10,712 nucleotides of DNA, from contig JAEWJV010000121.1 in assembly GCA_023386395.1 (NCBI GenBank), forward strand, positions 1 through 10,712. Reading direction: 5' to 3'. This DNA is from Bacteroidota bacterium. GTDB lineage: Bacteria > Bacteroidota > Bacteroidia > Chitinophagales > Chitinophagaceae. A model generated the notes under the pieces. That model saw only the letters and a list, made by a program, of their open reading frames with translations, searched no databases and had not been told where the DNA came from. The translations under genes and the position numbers were made by a program. Every line of letters begins with the position of its first letter. The first letter of the stretch is position 1. Positions 1-8,507 of the stretch are shown piece by piece.

Positions 1-2
1 TT

Positions 3-1157
3 AATCACTTTGCTTCCAGCATGCACCAGCAGCAAACAGTGAGGGAAGTGTTATGGGATGTCGCCAGGAATTGTATAGGCCGCCTTCACTTTGAAGACTG
101 TGTAATATACGAATTGGATAAGGAAAAACAGGTTTTATGCCAGGTGGCAGCTTATGGCGCTAAAAGCCCGAAAGCATTTACTATTATTACGCCCATTGAA
201 ATACCCGTTGGAAAAGGTATAACAGGTTACGTGGCACAAACGGGACAGCCGGTTATTGTAAAAAACACACTGGAAGATGAACGGTATATTGTGGATGATA
301 AAAGAAGGTTTTCGGAAATAGCGGTACCGGTTATGATTGAAGATGCAGTTTTTGGCGTAATTGATTGCGAACACTCAAAAAAATCGTTCTTTACTCAAAA
401 GCACCTGCATATACTTCAAACAATTGCTTCCTTGTGTGCAGGTAAAATAATGAATATAAAAGCGGAAGCCGAAAAGGCAGCAGCAGAAAAATCATTGATG
501 GAAACAAAGCAGAAAATGGCAGAAGTTGAAATGCAGGCATTGCGGGCGCAAATGAATCCTCACTTTATTTTTAATTGTCTTAATTCTATTAACCGGTACA
601 TAGTAAAAAGCGACCAGGCCACGGCATCGCTTTACCTTACAAGGTTTGCAAAGCTTATAAGGCTTATACTTGATAACAGCAATAATCAAACCGTTACCCT
701 TTCCAGTGAACTCGAAGCGCTGAAGCTATATATTGAAATGGAAAGCATTCGTTTTGAAAAACAATTTACCTATACCATTACAACGGATGAAGATGTTTGT
801 GCTGACAGCTTATTTGTTCCGCCGCTTATTATTCAGCCTTACGTAGAAAATTCAATATGGCATGGATTGCTGCATAAAGAAGAAGCAGGGCATCTTTCCG
901 TTCATCTTTCCATCAGCAATAATGTATTGCAATGCATGATAGAAGATAACGGCGTTGGCAGGCAGCGTGCCATGGAATTAAAAAGCAAATCTGTTTCATC
1001 AAAAAAATCTTTAGGCATGAAGCTTACGGAAGACAGGCTGGCCCTGCTTAATAAACATGTGCAGTTTGATGCTTCTGTTGAAATATGCGACCTTAAATAT
1101 GATGACGGCAGCGCTGCGGGCACAAGGGTTATTATTATGATACCTGTTGATCAGTAA
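3..1157 (+). CDS. GAF-domain sensor histidine kinase, LytS/YesM type (5' end missing)
   Basis: This is the sensor half of a two-component system. It would autophosphorylate on histidine and pass phosphate to the LytTR regulator that follows. The frame is open to the window edge, and the codons before the first ATG (position 21) read like the start of the GAF region, so the gene very probably begins upstream. Numbering from that ATG, residues about 1-145 form a GAF-like domain (GKGITGYVA, DERYIVDD, GVIDCEH). Residues about 145-175 are a charged, Ala/Glu-rich helix that is probably a coiled coil. The His_kinase domain follows, with phosphoacceptor H181 in QMNPHFIFN, N-box N277 in PYVENSIWHG, and ATP-lid residues D309 in EDNGVGR and G332. 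No membrane segment is visible here; any sensor or membrane part must lie upstream. The family call is firm; the signal sensed is unknown. Confidence 0.93.
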   Translation, partial: NHFASSMHQQQTVREVLWDVARNCIGRLHFEDCVIYELDKEKQVLCQVAAYGAKSPKAFTIITPIEIPVGKGITGYVAQTGQPVIVKNTLEDERYIVDDKRRFSEIAVPVMIEDAVFGVIDCEHSKKSFFTQKHLHILQTIASLCAGKIMNIKAEAEKAAAEKSLMETKQKMAEVEMQALRAQMNPHFIFNCLNSINRYIVKSDQATASLYLTRFAKLIRLILDNSNNQTVTLSSELEALKLYIEMESIRFEKQFTYTITTDEDVCADSLFVPPLIIQPYVENSIWHGLLHKEEAGHLSVHLSISNNVLQCMIEDNGVGRQRAMELKSKSVSSKKSLGMKLTEDRLALLNKHVQFDASVEICDLKYDDGSAAGTRVIIMIPVDQ

Positions 1158-1176
1158 ACGGAAAAATAGTATTGCT

Positions 1177-1926
1177 ATGATAAAAGCGGTTTTAATAGAT
1201 GATGAGAAAAATGCACTTGAAATGATGGAGTGGCTGTTAAAAACATATTGCCCGCAGGTTATCATTGCTGCTATGTGCAATAATGCAAAGACGGGCATTG
1301 AAGCTATTAACCGTCATAAACCGCAGGTGGTTTTTCTTGATATTGAAATGCCGAAAATGAATGGGTTTTATATGCTTGAGCAATTTGATAAATTGTTTTT
1401 CGATGTTGTGTTCTGTACCGCATACGACCAGTTTGCCATTAAAGCTTTCCGGTACAGCGCTGTCAATTATTTATTAAAGCCCGTGGATCCGGAAGACCTC
1501 ATACAAACTATTCAGCGCATAGAAGAAAAAACATCTGTGCCCACAAAAGAACAATTTCAATTACTGCTGCAGCAAATAAATCAACCCGTAAAAACAGCGC
1601 CGCAGCGCATTGCGCTTACAACAGGCGAAGGGCTAACGTTTGTGCCCACATCTGAAATAATATATTGCGAGGCAGAAAGCAATTATACCAATGTAGTGCT
1701 TGCAGGCGGGAAAAAAATACTGGTTTCCAAAACGCTGCGTGATATAGATGATGCTTTAAGCGGCGACGATTTTTATCGTGTACATAGTTCTTATCTCATT
1801 AATCTGAACCATATTAAAAAATTTGTGCGTGTGGATGGCGGTTATCTTATTATGGATAATGATGCCACCATCAATATTTCCCGGAGCAGGAAGCAGGAGT
1901 TTATGGAAATGTTTTCCAGGTTTTAG
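1177..1926 (+). CDS. LytTR-family response regulator
   Basis: This is a DNA-binding response regulator of 249 residues, the partner of the kinase that ends 19 bases upstream. The start is taken at the ATG giving MIKAVLIDDE, the usual receiver-domain opening. A TTG ten codons earlier would overlap the kinase and add residues that do not look like a receiver domain. The receiver domain covers about 1-120, with acidic pocket D8/D9, phosphoacceptor D55 in FLDIEMPKMNG, T81 in CTAYDQ and K101 in LLKPV. A linker leads to a LytTR domain at about 145-246, with typical CEAESNYT and FYRVHSSYLINLNHI motifs. LytTR proteins usually bind direct repeats upstream of a few target genes. Its nearest downstream neighbour is the sugar permease 147 bases away, a possible but unproven target. 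Confidence 0.95.
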   Translation: MIKAVLIDDEKNALEMMEWLLKTYCPQVIIAAMCNNAKTGIEAINRHKPQVVFLDIEMPKMNGFYMLEQFDKLFFDVVFCTAYDQFAIKAFRYSAVNYLLKPVDPEDLIQTIQRIEEKTSVPTKEQFQLLLQQINQPVKTAPQRIALTTGEGLTFVPTSEIIYCEAESNYTNVVLAGGKKILVSKTLRDIDDALSGDDFYRVHSSYLINLNHIKKFVRVDGGYLIMDNDATINISRSRKQEFMEMFSRF

Positions 1927-2073
1927 CTCAGGCTGTGCGCCACATGATTCCGGCCTTACATTATTTATTATTATTGTTTCTATTACTGATTATTCATTAT
2001 TCATCTTCCCTGTTCATCACATCAATCACTTTATTCTTAACTTGTTGCCTCTTTCATTGCTTATAATTGAAAC
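1927..2073. other. 147-base gap between regulator and sugar permease
   Basis: This gap is rich in T and C on the + strand and holds no plausible gene. A 7-base tandem repeat (ATTATTC twice) lies at 1989-2002. Just before the permease start, 2062-2069 matches the Bacteroidota -7 consensus TAnnTTTG at all but one fixed base. No well-spaced -33 element accompanies it, and the transcript would be nearly leaderless, so I do not call it a promoter. No clear terminator hairpin follows the response regulator. Confidence 0.4.
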
Positions 2074-3318
2074 ATGAAACGCAACTACTACATCGTAGCA
2101 TTAATAATGCTTACGTTCTTTGTTATATCTTTTCTTACCAATATCATCGGGCCGCTCTCACCAGAATTTATCCAGGACTTTAAGCTGAGTGACCTGCTTG
2201 CCGGGCTTTTGCCTTTTGCATTTTTTATTGCTTATGGCGTTATGTCAATACCATCAAGCATGCTGGTGCAGAAATATAATGAGAAGGTAATTATGGTGAC
2301 TGCATTCGTTGTAGCTTTTATAGGTTCGCTTATGTTAGCGCTATGGCCAAATTATCTTACGGCTGTTTTATCATTGTTTCTTATTGGCTGCGGTATGGCT
2401 ATGCTGCAGGTGGTTATTAATCCATTACTAAGAACAGCAGGCGGCGAAGAGAATTATGCATTCACTTCTGTGCTTGCTCAATTAATTTTTGGTGCTGCAT
2501 CGTTTATTAGCCCGCTGGTATATTCTTACATGGTTACAAATATTAACACGACAAACCAGGGCCTGTTTGATCTTTTAAAATCACATATACCAGCAGCTAT
2601 GCCCTGGATATCTCTGTACTGGTTATTCGCTGTCATTTGTTTATTCATGTTTTTGATCATCCTTGCATCAAGATTTCCAAAAGTTGAATTAAAGAGCGAT
2701 GAAAAGGCAGGCCCGCTAAAAACACATTTATTATTATTGAAGAAGCCCGTGGTGATTGCTTATTTTATTGCATTGTTTTGTTATGTTGGAACAGAGCAGG
2801 GCGTTTCATACTGGATGTCGCAGTTTTTATTTGAATACCATCAGTTCGATCCGCAAACAACAGGAGCACATGCTGTGGCTTATTTCTGGGGCTTAATGAC
2901 AGCCGGCGGCGTGTTGGGACTGCTGCTGCTGAAGCTGATGGACAGCCGTAAACTACTCATCATCTTTACAATTGCGGCATTGATATTTTTAACGCTTGGC
3001 CTTTTTGGAAGCGCCAATGTTTCATTGTATTCATTTCCCATTGTTGGGTTCTTTATGTCTGTAATGTACCCGGTTATTTTTTCGCTGGCATTAAGTTCCG
3101 TTTCAGAAGACCATGGTTCATTCGCCGGTATTTTAGTTACGGGAATTATTGGCGGCGCTATAGTGCAACTGCTTATAGGCGGGCTCGGCAATTTATTCGG
3201 GTTAAAAGTGGCTATGTGTTTTATTTATATCACAATGAGTTATATGTTAAGCATTGGTTTCTGGGCAAAGCCGCTTATTACCAACAAAACCATTTTTGAT
3301 AAAAAAGAAATTTCCTAA
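2074..3318 (+). CDS. MFS sugar permease, FHS (FucP/NagP-like) family
   Basis: This is a 414-residue inner-membrane transporter with about twelve hydrophobic helices in two halves and a longer loop near residues 160-215. The FHS family (fucose, glucose/galactose and N-acetylglucosamine permeases) is indicated by QVVINPLLRTAGGEENYAF after helix 4, by the YVGTEQGVSYW segment opening the second half, and by MYPVIFSLALS with GIIGGAIVQLLIGG near helices 10-11. The ROK kinase begins 45 bases downstream, with the GH2 glycosidase next, so the likely role is uptake of the sugar that enzyme releases, possibly glucosamine. By eye, G26 and Q112 stand where E. coli FucP has D46 and E135, so its ion coupling may differ. 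Family call is good; substrate is inference. The ATG at 2074 gives a normal MKRNYY start before helix 1. Confidence 0.85.
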   Translation: MKRNYYIVALIMLTFFVISFLTNIIGPLSPEFIQDFKLSDLLAGLLPFAFFIAYGVMSIPSSMLVQKYNEKVIMVTAFVVAFIGSLMLALWPNYLTAVLSLFLIGCGMAMLQVVINPLLRTAGGEENYAFTSVLAQLIFGAASFISPLVYSYMVTNINTTNQGLFDLLKSHIPAAMPWISLYWLFAVICLFMFLIILASRFPKVELKSDEKAGPLKTHLLLLKKPVVIAYFIALFCYVGTEQGVSYWMSQFLFEYHQFDPQTTGAHAVAYFWGLMTAGGVLGLLLLKLMDSRKLLIIFTIAALIFLTLGLFGSANVSLYSFPIVGFFMSVMYPVIFSLALSSVSEDHGSFAGILVTGIIGGAIVQLLIGGLGNLFGLKVAMCFIYITMSYMLSIGFWAKPLITNKTIFDKKEIS

Positions 3319-3363
3319 ATGCGGTTAAAGCTTTAAAAACTCAAACCGGTATTATTGATATTT

Positions 3364-4212
3364 ATGAATGAAAAAATTATAGGGATTGATTTGGGCGCTA
3401 CCAATATTCGCGGCGCAATTGTTCAGGAGAACGATTTATCGCAGGTAGCATCACAACGTATTCGCAGCAATGGTTCGGAAGAAGACGTTTTGAATGATGT
3501 GTTTGCATTAACTGATGAATTGATGCATGATGATATAACAGCAATAGGTATTGGCGTTCCCAGCGTTGTAGATGTGCAGGAAGGCATTGTTTACGATGTG
3601 CAATATATTCCTTCGTGGAAAGAAGTGCACCTGAAAAAAATTATGGAACATCGCTATCATGTGCCGGTATTCGTAAATAACGATGCCAATTGTTTTGCAT
3701 TGGGTGAATATTATTTTGGCAAAGGCAAGGGATATGATTCGATGATTGGATTGACTGTTGGAACGGGTGTGGGCGCAGGTATTATCATTCATAAAAAATT
3801 ATATGCCGGGCCTAATTGCGGCGCCGGTGAGTTTGGTATGGTGGATTACCTGGATAAGGTTTATGAATATTATTGCAGCGGTTCTTTTTTTGATAATGTA
3901 TATAAATTAAGTGGCGAGTTTGTTTACACGCAGGCCCGGCAGGAAGATGTGCAGGCGTTGAAATTGTATGAGGAGCTCGGTACACACCTCGGCAATTGTA
4001 TCAAGATGATCATGTACACGTATGATCCGCAGATAATTATTCTCGGCGGCTCCGTAAGGCATGCTTATAATTATTTTGAAGAAGCCATGTGGAAGCGTAT
4101 TAAAACCTTTGCTTTCTCAAAATCTGCAGAACGCTTAAGTATTGAAGTTTCATCGCTGCAAAACAGTGGTATTCTTGGTGCTGCTGCTTTATATTTTGAT
4201 GCAACCGGCTGA
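3364..4212 (+). CDS. ROK-family sugar kinase lacking most of the zinc motif
   Basis: This is a 282-residue cytoplasmic kinase that probably phosphorylates a hexose or amino sugar at C6 using ATP. The start is the ATG giving MNEKIIGIDLGATN; a TTG three codons earlier is less likely. Visible motifs are the phosphate loop D9-L-G-A-T, the catalytic D107 in VNNDANCF, the glycine-rich TVGTGVGAG, the sugar-binding E156 in GAGEFG, and a C-terminal IIILGGS. The usual ROK zinc site is a His after GxGExG plus three Cys in CxCGxxGC. Here M159 replaces the His, and by eye-alignment around YYCSGSFF only C171 of the three cysteines remains. Length is close to ordinary bacterial ROK kinases. It sits between the permease and the GH2 enzyme, so glucosamine kinase is the leading hypothesis; glucokinase or another hexokinase is the alternative. 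Confidence 0.85.
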   Translation: MNEKIIGIDLGATNIRGAIVQENDLSQVASQRIRSNGSEEDVLNDVFALTDELMHDDITAIGIGVPSVVDVQEGIVYDVQYIPSWKEVHLKKIMEHRYHVPVFVNNDANCFALGEYYFGKGKGYDSMIGLTVGTGVGAGIIIHKKLYAGPNCGAGEFGMVDYLDKVYEYYCSGSFFDNVYKLSGEFVYTQARQEDVQALKLYEELGTHLGNCIKMIMYTYDPQIIILGGSVRHAYNYFEEAMWKRIKTFAFSKSAERLSIEVSSLQNSGILGAAALYFDATG

Positions 4213-4289
4213 GAGCCGCGATTTATTGCATTAAATGCTTTGAAGATTAATGATTACATCTTGAATATCTAAACTTGTTATTAATGTGT

Positions 4290-6932
4290 ATGAAAAAAAT
4301 ATTTGCAGTCGCTTTGCTTTCTGTTTTACTGCATGCTGCTTTTAGTCAAACACGCAAAGAAAGTTTCAGCATGATATTGCATGATGACTGGCGCATGCAG
4401 TCATCTGTAACCGATGATACAAAAGGCGGCAAAATTTCCATGCCGGATTTTTTAGCAAACGGATGGTATCCCATATCAGTTCCATCTACAATTATCGCCG
4501 GGTTGCTTGCTAATCATGTGTACAACTTTGATCCTTTCTATGGGAAAAATTTTGAAAAACTTGCCGATAAAAAATTTGATGCTACATGGTGGTTCAGGAA
4601 AGCATTCGAACTGCCTTCATCAGAAAAAAATAAAAATGTTGTGCTCAAATTGCATGGTATTAATTACAAAGCAAATGTTTGGCTGAATGGAAAACTAATT
4701 GCAGACAGTTCACAAATAAAAGGGCCTTTCCGCATCATCAATCTCGATATTACAAACGATATTCAGTATGCAGGAACGAATGTATTGGCGGTTGAAATTC
4801 TCAGGCCGTTTAATCCTAACAGGCGTGATGGCGATCTTGCCATTGATTATGCAGACTGGATACATTACCCGCCTGATTACAACGGCGGTATCGTAAATAA
4901 TATTGAGATAGAAACCTTTAATAAAGTGGGCATTGATCATCCCTTCGTGTCAACACATTTCGATCTGCCTTCTTTGGATGTTGCGCATCTTACAGTATAT
5001 GCATTGGCAACAAACTATACAGATCAGCCGCAGGATGCCCTTGTAAAAGGAACTATAAATGAAGATGTAAATTTTGAACAAACCATACACCTGCTGCCGC
5101 ATGAAAAGAAGGAGATAAATTTTAATCCTGATGATTTGAAGCAACTGAATATTAAGAATCCTAAGATCTGGTGGCCCTGGCAGTATGGAAAGCCCGATTT
5201 AAACCGGGTAGAAATTTCCTGTGTTGTAAATAATGAAACAAGCAATTCAATTGCGGAGAATTTTGGAATTCGCGAAATCACATCAGAATTTATTAATGAC
5301 CAGTCGAGGGTTTTTATGGTGAATGGAAAGCGCATCATGCTGCGTGGCGCTGCATGGTCGCCTGATATTTTTCAGCGGCATTCGTTATTGCGTGATGAAC
5401 AGGAATTGAAATTAGTGCGTGATATGAATATGAATATCGTACGCAGCGAAGGCAAATTTGAAGATGATAATTTTTATGATATATGCGATAGAGAAGGTTT
5501 ATTGGTAATGACAGGCTGGATGTGTTGCGGCGCCTGGCAATATCCTGAAAACTGGGATGCTGCAGAACGCGCAGTTGCCATGTCATCTGACAGCAGCATG
5601 ATGTATTGGCTGCGCAACAAAGCATGCATAATGGTTTGGCTGAACGGCAGCGATATGCCGCCACGTGACACAACTGTTGAAAGGCATTATTTAACGATAG
5701 AAGATAATTTAAACTGGCCTAATCCAACTATCGGAACCGCTGATGCAAGCAAATCAAAAGTATCGGGCTTTAGCGGTGTAAAAATGAATGGCCCTTACGA
5801 TTGGGTGCCACCTGTTTATTGGGAAACAGATACCGCCAAATATGGTGGCGCATGGAGCTTTGCAACAGAAATTTCTCCCGGACCATCTATACCGCCGTAT
5901 GAAAGCCTGATAAAATTTCTTCCGGAAGATTCGCTTTGGTTTACCAATTCTGACTGGCTGTACCATTGCGGAACGATGACTTTTGGCACTACCAATATAT
6001 TCGATACGGCTTTGTTCAACCGTTATGGAAATGTAACGGATATTCATGATTACCTGAGAAAAGCGCAGTTGCAAAATTATGAAGGACACCGTGCCATGAT
6101 GGAAGCGTATGGCTTAAAAAAATACAACACGGCAACCGGCGTAGTGCAATGGATGCTTGCCAATTCATGGCCGGGTTTAATATGGCATACGTATGATTAT
6201 TACCTCTACCCTGCAGGCACTTATTTCGGTATGAAGAAATCAATGGAGCCCTTGCATGTAATGTATTCTTACAAAACAAATGAAGTGGCTGTTATCAATT
6301 CTTATTTAAAAAAATATGATGGCTTAACGGTAAAGGCAGATATATTTAATTTAGACGGAACGAATAAATATTCTAATACAATCTCAACAAATATTGGTGA
6401 AGACGGAACGCAGAAATGTTTTGCCATTCCATCAATAAATAATTTATCGGATGTATATTTTTTAAGATTGGAATTGAAAGATAAAGACCAGCAAACAAAG
6501 AGTATTAACTGGTACTGGCTTTCAAAAAAAGCAGATGCGCTGAACTGGCAAAAATCAAAATGGTATTATGCGCCACAATCGGATTTTGCGGATTATACGG
6601 CATTGCAGCATATGCCTGTAACAACGCTTGATGTATCATCTTCATCCATAAAAAAGGAAAAGGAAACGATACATGCTATCACTATTAAGAATACAGGAAA
6701 AGCGGTTGCTTTTTTTATTCATGTAAGATGCCTGCAACATAAGGATGGCGATGATATATTGCCGGTGACCTTTTCTGATAATTATATTTCACTGGCGCCG
6801 GGTGAAAGCAGAACACTTGAATGCAGCTATAAAAATGAAGATGCCCAAAATGCAACACCATACATTTTAGCAAGCGGATGGAATATTGATGCTGCCAGCA
6901 GTAAAGGCGGAAAAGATATAAAGCTTGAATAG
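4290..6932 (+). CDS. Secreted GH2 exo-beta-D-glucosaminidase (CsxA-like)
   Basis: This 880-residue glycoside hydrolase family 2 enzyme probably removes glucosamine from the non-reducing end of chitosan oligomers. The ATG at 4290 gives MKKIFAVALLSVLLHAAFSQ, a clear signal peptide without a lipobox, so export to the periplasm is likely. Earlier in-frame starts at 4275 (TTG) and 4284 (ATG) only lengthen it. A jelly-roll sugar-binding domain covers about 40-190, an Ig-like domain about 200-315, the TIM barrel about 320-640, and beta-sandwich domains the rest. D455 in LNGSD and E527 in ATEISPG match the acid and nucleophile of Amycolatopsis CsxA (D469, E541) with the same spacing of 72. Most other GH2 enzymes have an Asn-Glu pair at the acid position. 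DWVPPVYW, MEPLHVMYSY, YWLSKKADALNW and YYAPQSDFAD also recall CsxA. No carbohydrate-binding module is seen at the end. It is probably co-transcribed with the kinase 77 bases upstream. Confidence 0.88.
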   Translation: MKKIFAVALLSVLLHAAFSQTRKESFSMILHDDWRMQSSVTDDTKGGKISMPDFLANGWYPISVPSTIIAGLLANHVYNFDPFYGKNFEKLADKKFDATWWFRKAFELPSSEKNKNVVLKLHGINYKANVWLNGKLIADSSQIKGPFRIINLDITNDIQYAGTNVLAVEILRPFNPNRRDGDLAIDYADWIHYPPDYNGGIVNNIEIETFNKVGIDHPFVSTHFDLPSLDVAHLTVYALATNYTDQPQDALVKGTINEDVNFEQTIHLLPHEKKEINFNPDDLKQLNIKNPKIWWPWQYGKPDLNRVEISCVVNNETSNSIAENFGIREITSEFINDQSRVFMVNGKRIMLRGAAWSPDIFQRHSLLRDEQELKLVRDMNMNIVRSEGKFEDDNFYDICDREGLLVMTGWMCCGAWQYPENWDAAERAVAMSSDSSMMYWLRNKACIMVWLNGSDMPPRDTTVERHYLTIEDNLNWPNPTIGTADASKSKVSGFSGVKMNGPYDWVPPVYWETDTAKYGGAWSFATEISPGPSIPPYESLIKFLPEDSLWFTNSDWLYHCGTMTFGTTNIFDTALFNRYGNVTDIHDYLRKAQLQNYEGHRAMMEAYGLKKYNTATGVVQWMLANSWPGLIWHTYDYYLYPAGTYFGMKKSMEPLHVMYSYKTNEVAVINSYLKKYDGLTVKADIFNLDGTNKYSNTISTNIGEDGTQKCFAIPSINNLSDVYFLRLELKDKDQQTKSINWYWLSKKADALNWQKSKWYYAPQSDFADYTALQHMPVTTLDVSSSSIKKEKETIHAITIKNTGKAVAFFIHVRCLQHKDGDDILPVTFSDNYISLAPGESRTLECSYKNEDAQNATPYILASGWNIDAASSKGGKDIKLE

Positions 6933-6963
6933 CAACCTGTAAAAAACATAAGCAGCAGGAAAA

Positions 6964-6989
6964 TTGTTTTGTATTTATTTATATTTTTG
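6964..6989 (+). promoter_or_regulatory. Candidate Bacteroidota promoter for the rhomboid gene
   Basis: TATTTTTG at 6982-6989 matches the -7 consensus TAnnTTTG at every fixed base. A TTG at 6964-6966 lies 15 bases upstream, somewhat closer than the usual spacing of about 17-23. Transcription would start near 6996, leaving a leader of about 34 bases before the ATG at 7030. It sits in the only gap between the sugar cassette and the rhomboid gene, which suggests a separate transcript. Confidence 0.42.
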
Positions 6990-7029
6990 GTCACCAAATT
7001 TATTAACTGTACATACCTAAACTAATATT

Positions 7030-8484
7030 ATGTCATTTGGATTAAACCCTAAATACACCGGTAATATGGAGCTGGAAAATGTTTCCGTACAAAATTTCCT
7101 GGTAGTTGCGCTTGAAGCAGCAAAGAAATTTAATTGGAATATTGCTCATATAAATGAAGCCGGTTTTACTGCATACGGCAAGCTTTCAGCCAGGTCTTCA
7201 GGGGAAGAAATCATTGTTACTATTGAGAATGATAATGCGCATATTGAAAGCCGCTGCATTGGCAGCCAGATGTTTGACTGGAATGTGAACAAAAAAAATG
7301 TTGAAAGATTTATTACATCCTTTAATGAAATCCTGCCTGCCGTTACAGATGAAGAAGTAACTCAGAAATGGGAAGAACTGCAGCCTGCATTTGAGGCAAG
7401 CAAAGAAAAAGTATTTCAAAATACAGAAGCTGCGAAAGAAGGTTTTTTCAATTTATTTATACCGGTGAAAGGATACTTTGTTACTCCCCTTTTAATTGAT
7501 ATCAATATATTGATCTTTATTTTAATGGTGATATTCGGGGCAAATATTTTGCTTCCCGATAATCAAGTTTTGATTAGCTGGGGTGCTAATTTCCGGCCAT
7601 TAACCTTAAGTGGCCAATGGTGGCGCGTGATAACAAACTGTTTTTTACATATTGGCATTTTGCATCTTTTATTAAATATGTATGCGTTGTTATACATAGG
7701 GTTATTATTAGAACCAAGGCTAGGCAGCCCTCGTTTTTTTACAGCTTATTTCCTCACAGGCGTTGCCGGCAGCGTAAACAGTTTATATTGGCACGAGCTC
7801 ACAATAAGCGCCGGTGCGTCAGGAGCCATTTTCGGATTATACGGAGTATTTCTTGCCATGCTTACCACTAACCTCATTGAAAAAACAGCACGCAAAGCAT
7901 TACTGGCAAGCATCAGCGTATTTGTGCTTTACAACCTTGCCAATGGGATGAAGGGAGGAGTTGATAATGCTGCGCATATTGGAGGATTGATATGCGGATT
8001 GCTAATCGGGTATGCTTATTACCCGGGCTTGAAAAAAACTGTTACCAATGTCTTTCAATACACAACATTAATTGCGCTTGCTGCTTTTGTATTGACAACT
8101 TCTTTTGTTGTTTGTTTTAATATCCCAAATGATATTGGCCGGTATGATGCCGGTATGAAAGTATTCGCTGAAAACGAGAAGAAAGCTTTAATGCTTTATA
8201 GCAATGCGAATGCAGATACACCTGCAGATACGGTGAAAGCAATGGTTACAAGAGGAATCCATTATTGGAATGAAAATATAAAAATCATAAATGACCTGGA
8301 TAAATTTCAGTTGCCTGATGCCTTGCATGAGCGTAATAAAATAATCCTTCATTATTGTAATCTCAGGTTGAGGTCTTATGAGTTAACAGGTAAAGCTATT
8401 TCAGAAAATACCAGTAATTATGATTCATTACTCCGGACTTATGAAGATAGTATGATGACTGACTTTAATAGGCTTAAGCAATAA
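7030..8484 (+). CDS. Rhomboid intramembrane serine protease with soluble N- and C-terminal domains
   Basis: This 484-residue inner-membrane protease would cut substrate transmembrane helices. Residues about 1-140 are a soluble alpha/beta-looking domain I do not recognise. The rhomboid core covers about 152-335, with six hydrophobic helices and a seventh at about 342-364, giving a 6+1 layout. Core motifs are WWR at 197-199, H212-LLL-N216 (the HxxxN of helix 2, equivalent to H150/N154 of E. coli GlpG), catalytic S264 in GASG of helix 4, and H316 in NAAHIGG of helix 6. The dyad is intact, so it should be active. The final 120 residues are polar, helical and unrecognised. Its candidate promoter is separate from the GH2 gene, so a link to sugar use is not implied. 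Substrate unknown. Confidence 0.92.
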   Translation: MSFGLNPKYTGNMELENVSVQNFLVVALEAAKKFNWNIAHINEAGFTAYGKLSARSSGEEIIVTIENDNAHIESRCIGSQMFDWNVNKKNVERFITSFNEILPAVTDEEVTQKWEELQPAFEASKEKVFQNTEAAKEGFFNLFIPVKGYFVTPLLIDINILIFILMVIFGANILLPDNQVLISWGANFRPLTLSGQWWRVITNCFLHIGILHLLLNMYALLYIGLLLEPRLGSPRFFTAYFLTGVAGSVNSLYWHELTISAGASGAIFGLYGVFLAMLTTNLIEKTARKALLASISVFVLYNLANGMKGGVDNAAHIGGLICGLLIGYAYYPGLKKTVTNVFQYTTLIALAAFVLTTSFVVCFNIPNDIGRYDAGMKVFAENEKKALMLYSNANADTPADTVKAMVTRGIHYWNENIKIINDLDKFQLPDALHERNKIILHYCNLRLRSYELTGKAISENTSNYDSLLRTYEDSMMTDFNRLKQ

Positions 8485-8507
8485 ATCGACGGTTCTGCAA
8501 AAGAATA

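Noticed and set aside
1147..1176. Upstream TTG start for the response regulator
   Set aside because: It would overlap the kinase and add ten residues before the standard receiver opening MIKAVLIDDE; the ATG at 1177 is better.
1823..2077. An 84-codon + strand frame overlapping the response-regulator end and the gap
   Set aside because: It overlaps the conserved LytTR domain in another frame, and its tail is just low-complexity translation of the T/C-rich gap.
4228..4238. Short inverted repeat GCATT-A-AATGC before the GH2 gene
   Set aside because: The arms are five bases long in AT-rich DNA, so chance is likely.
4275..4289. Earlier starts (TTG 4275, ATG 4284) for the GH2 gene
   Set aside because: ATG 4290 gives a textbook signal peptide starting MKK; the others only add a few residues.
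5335..6279. Several long antisense frames inside the GH2 gene
   Set aside because: They have no recognisable domain, overlap one another and lie opposite a strongly conserved gene.
4290..6932. Beta-mannosidase or beta-galactosidase assignment for the GH2 gene
   Set aside because: The acid position is Gly-Ser-Asp instead of Asn-Glu, and the flanking motifs and 72-residue spacing match CsxA.
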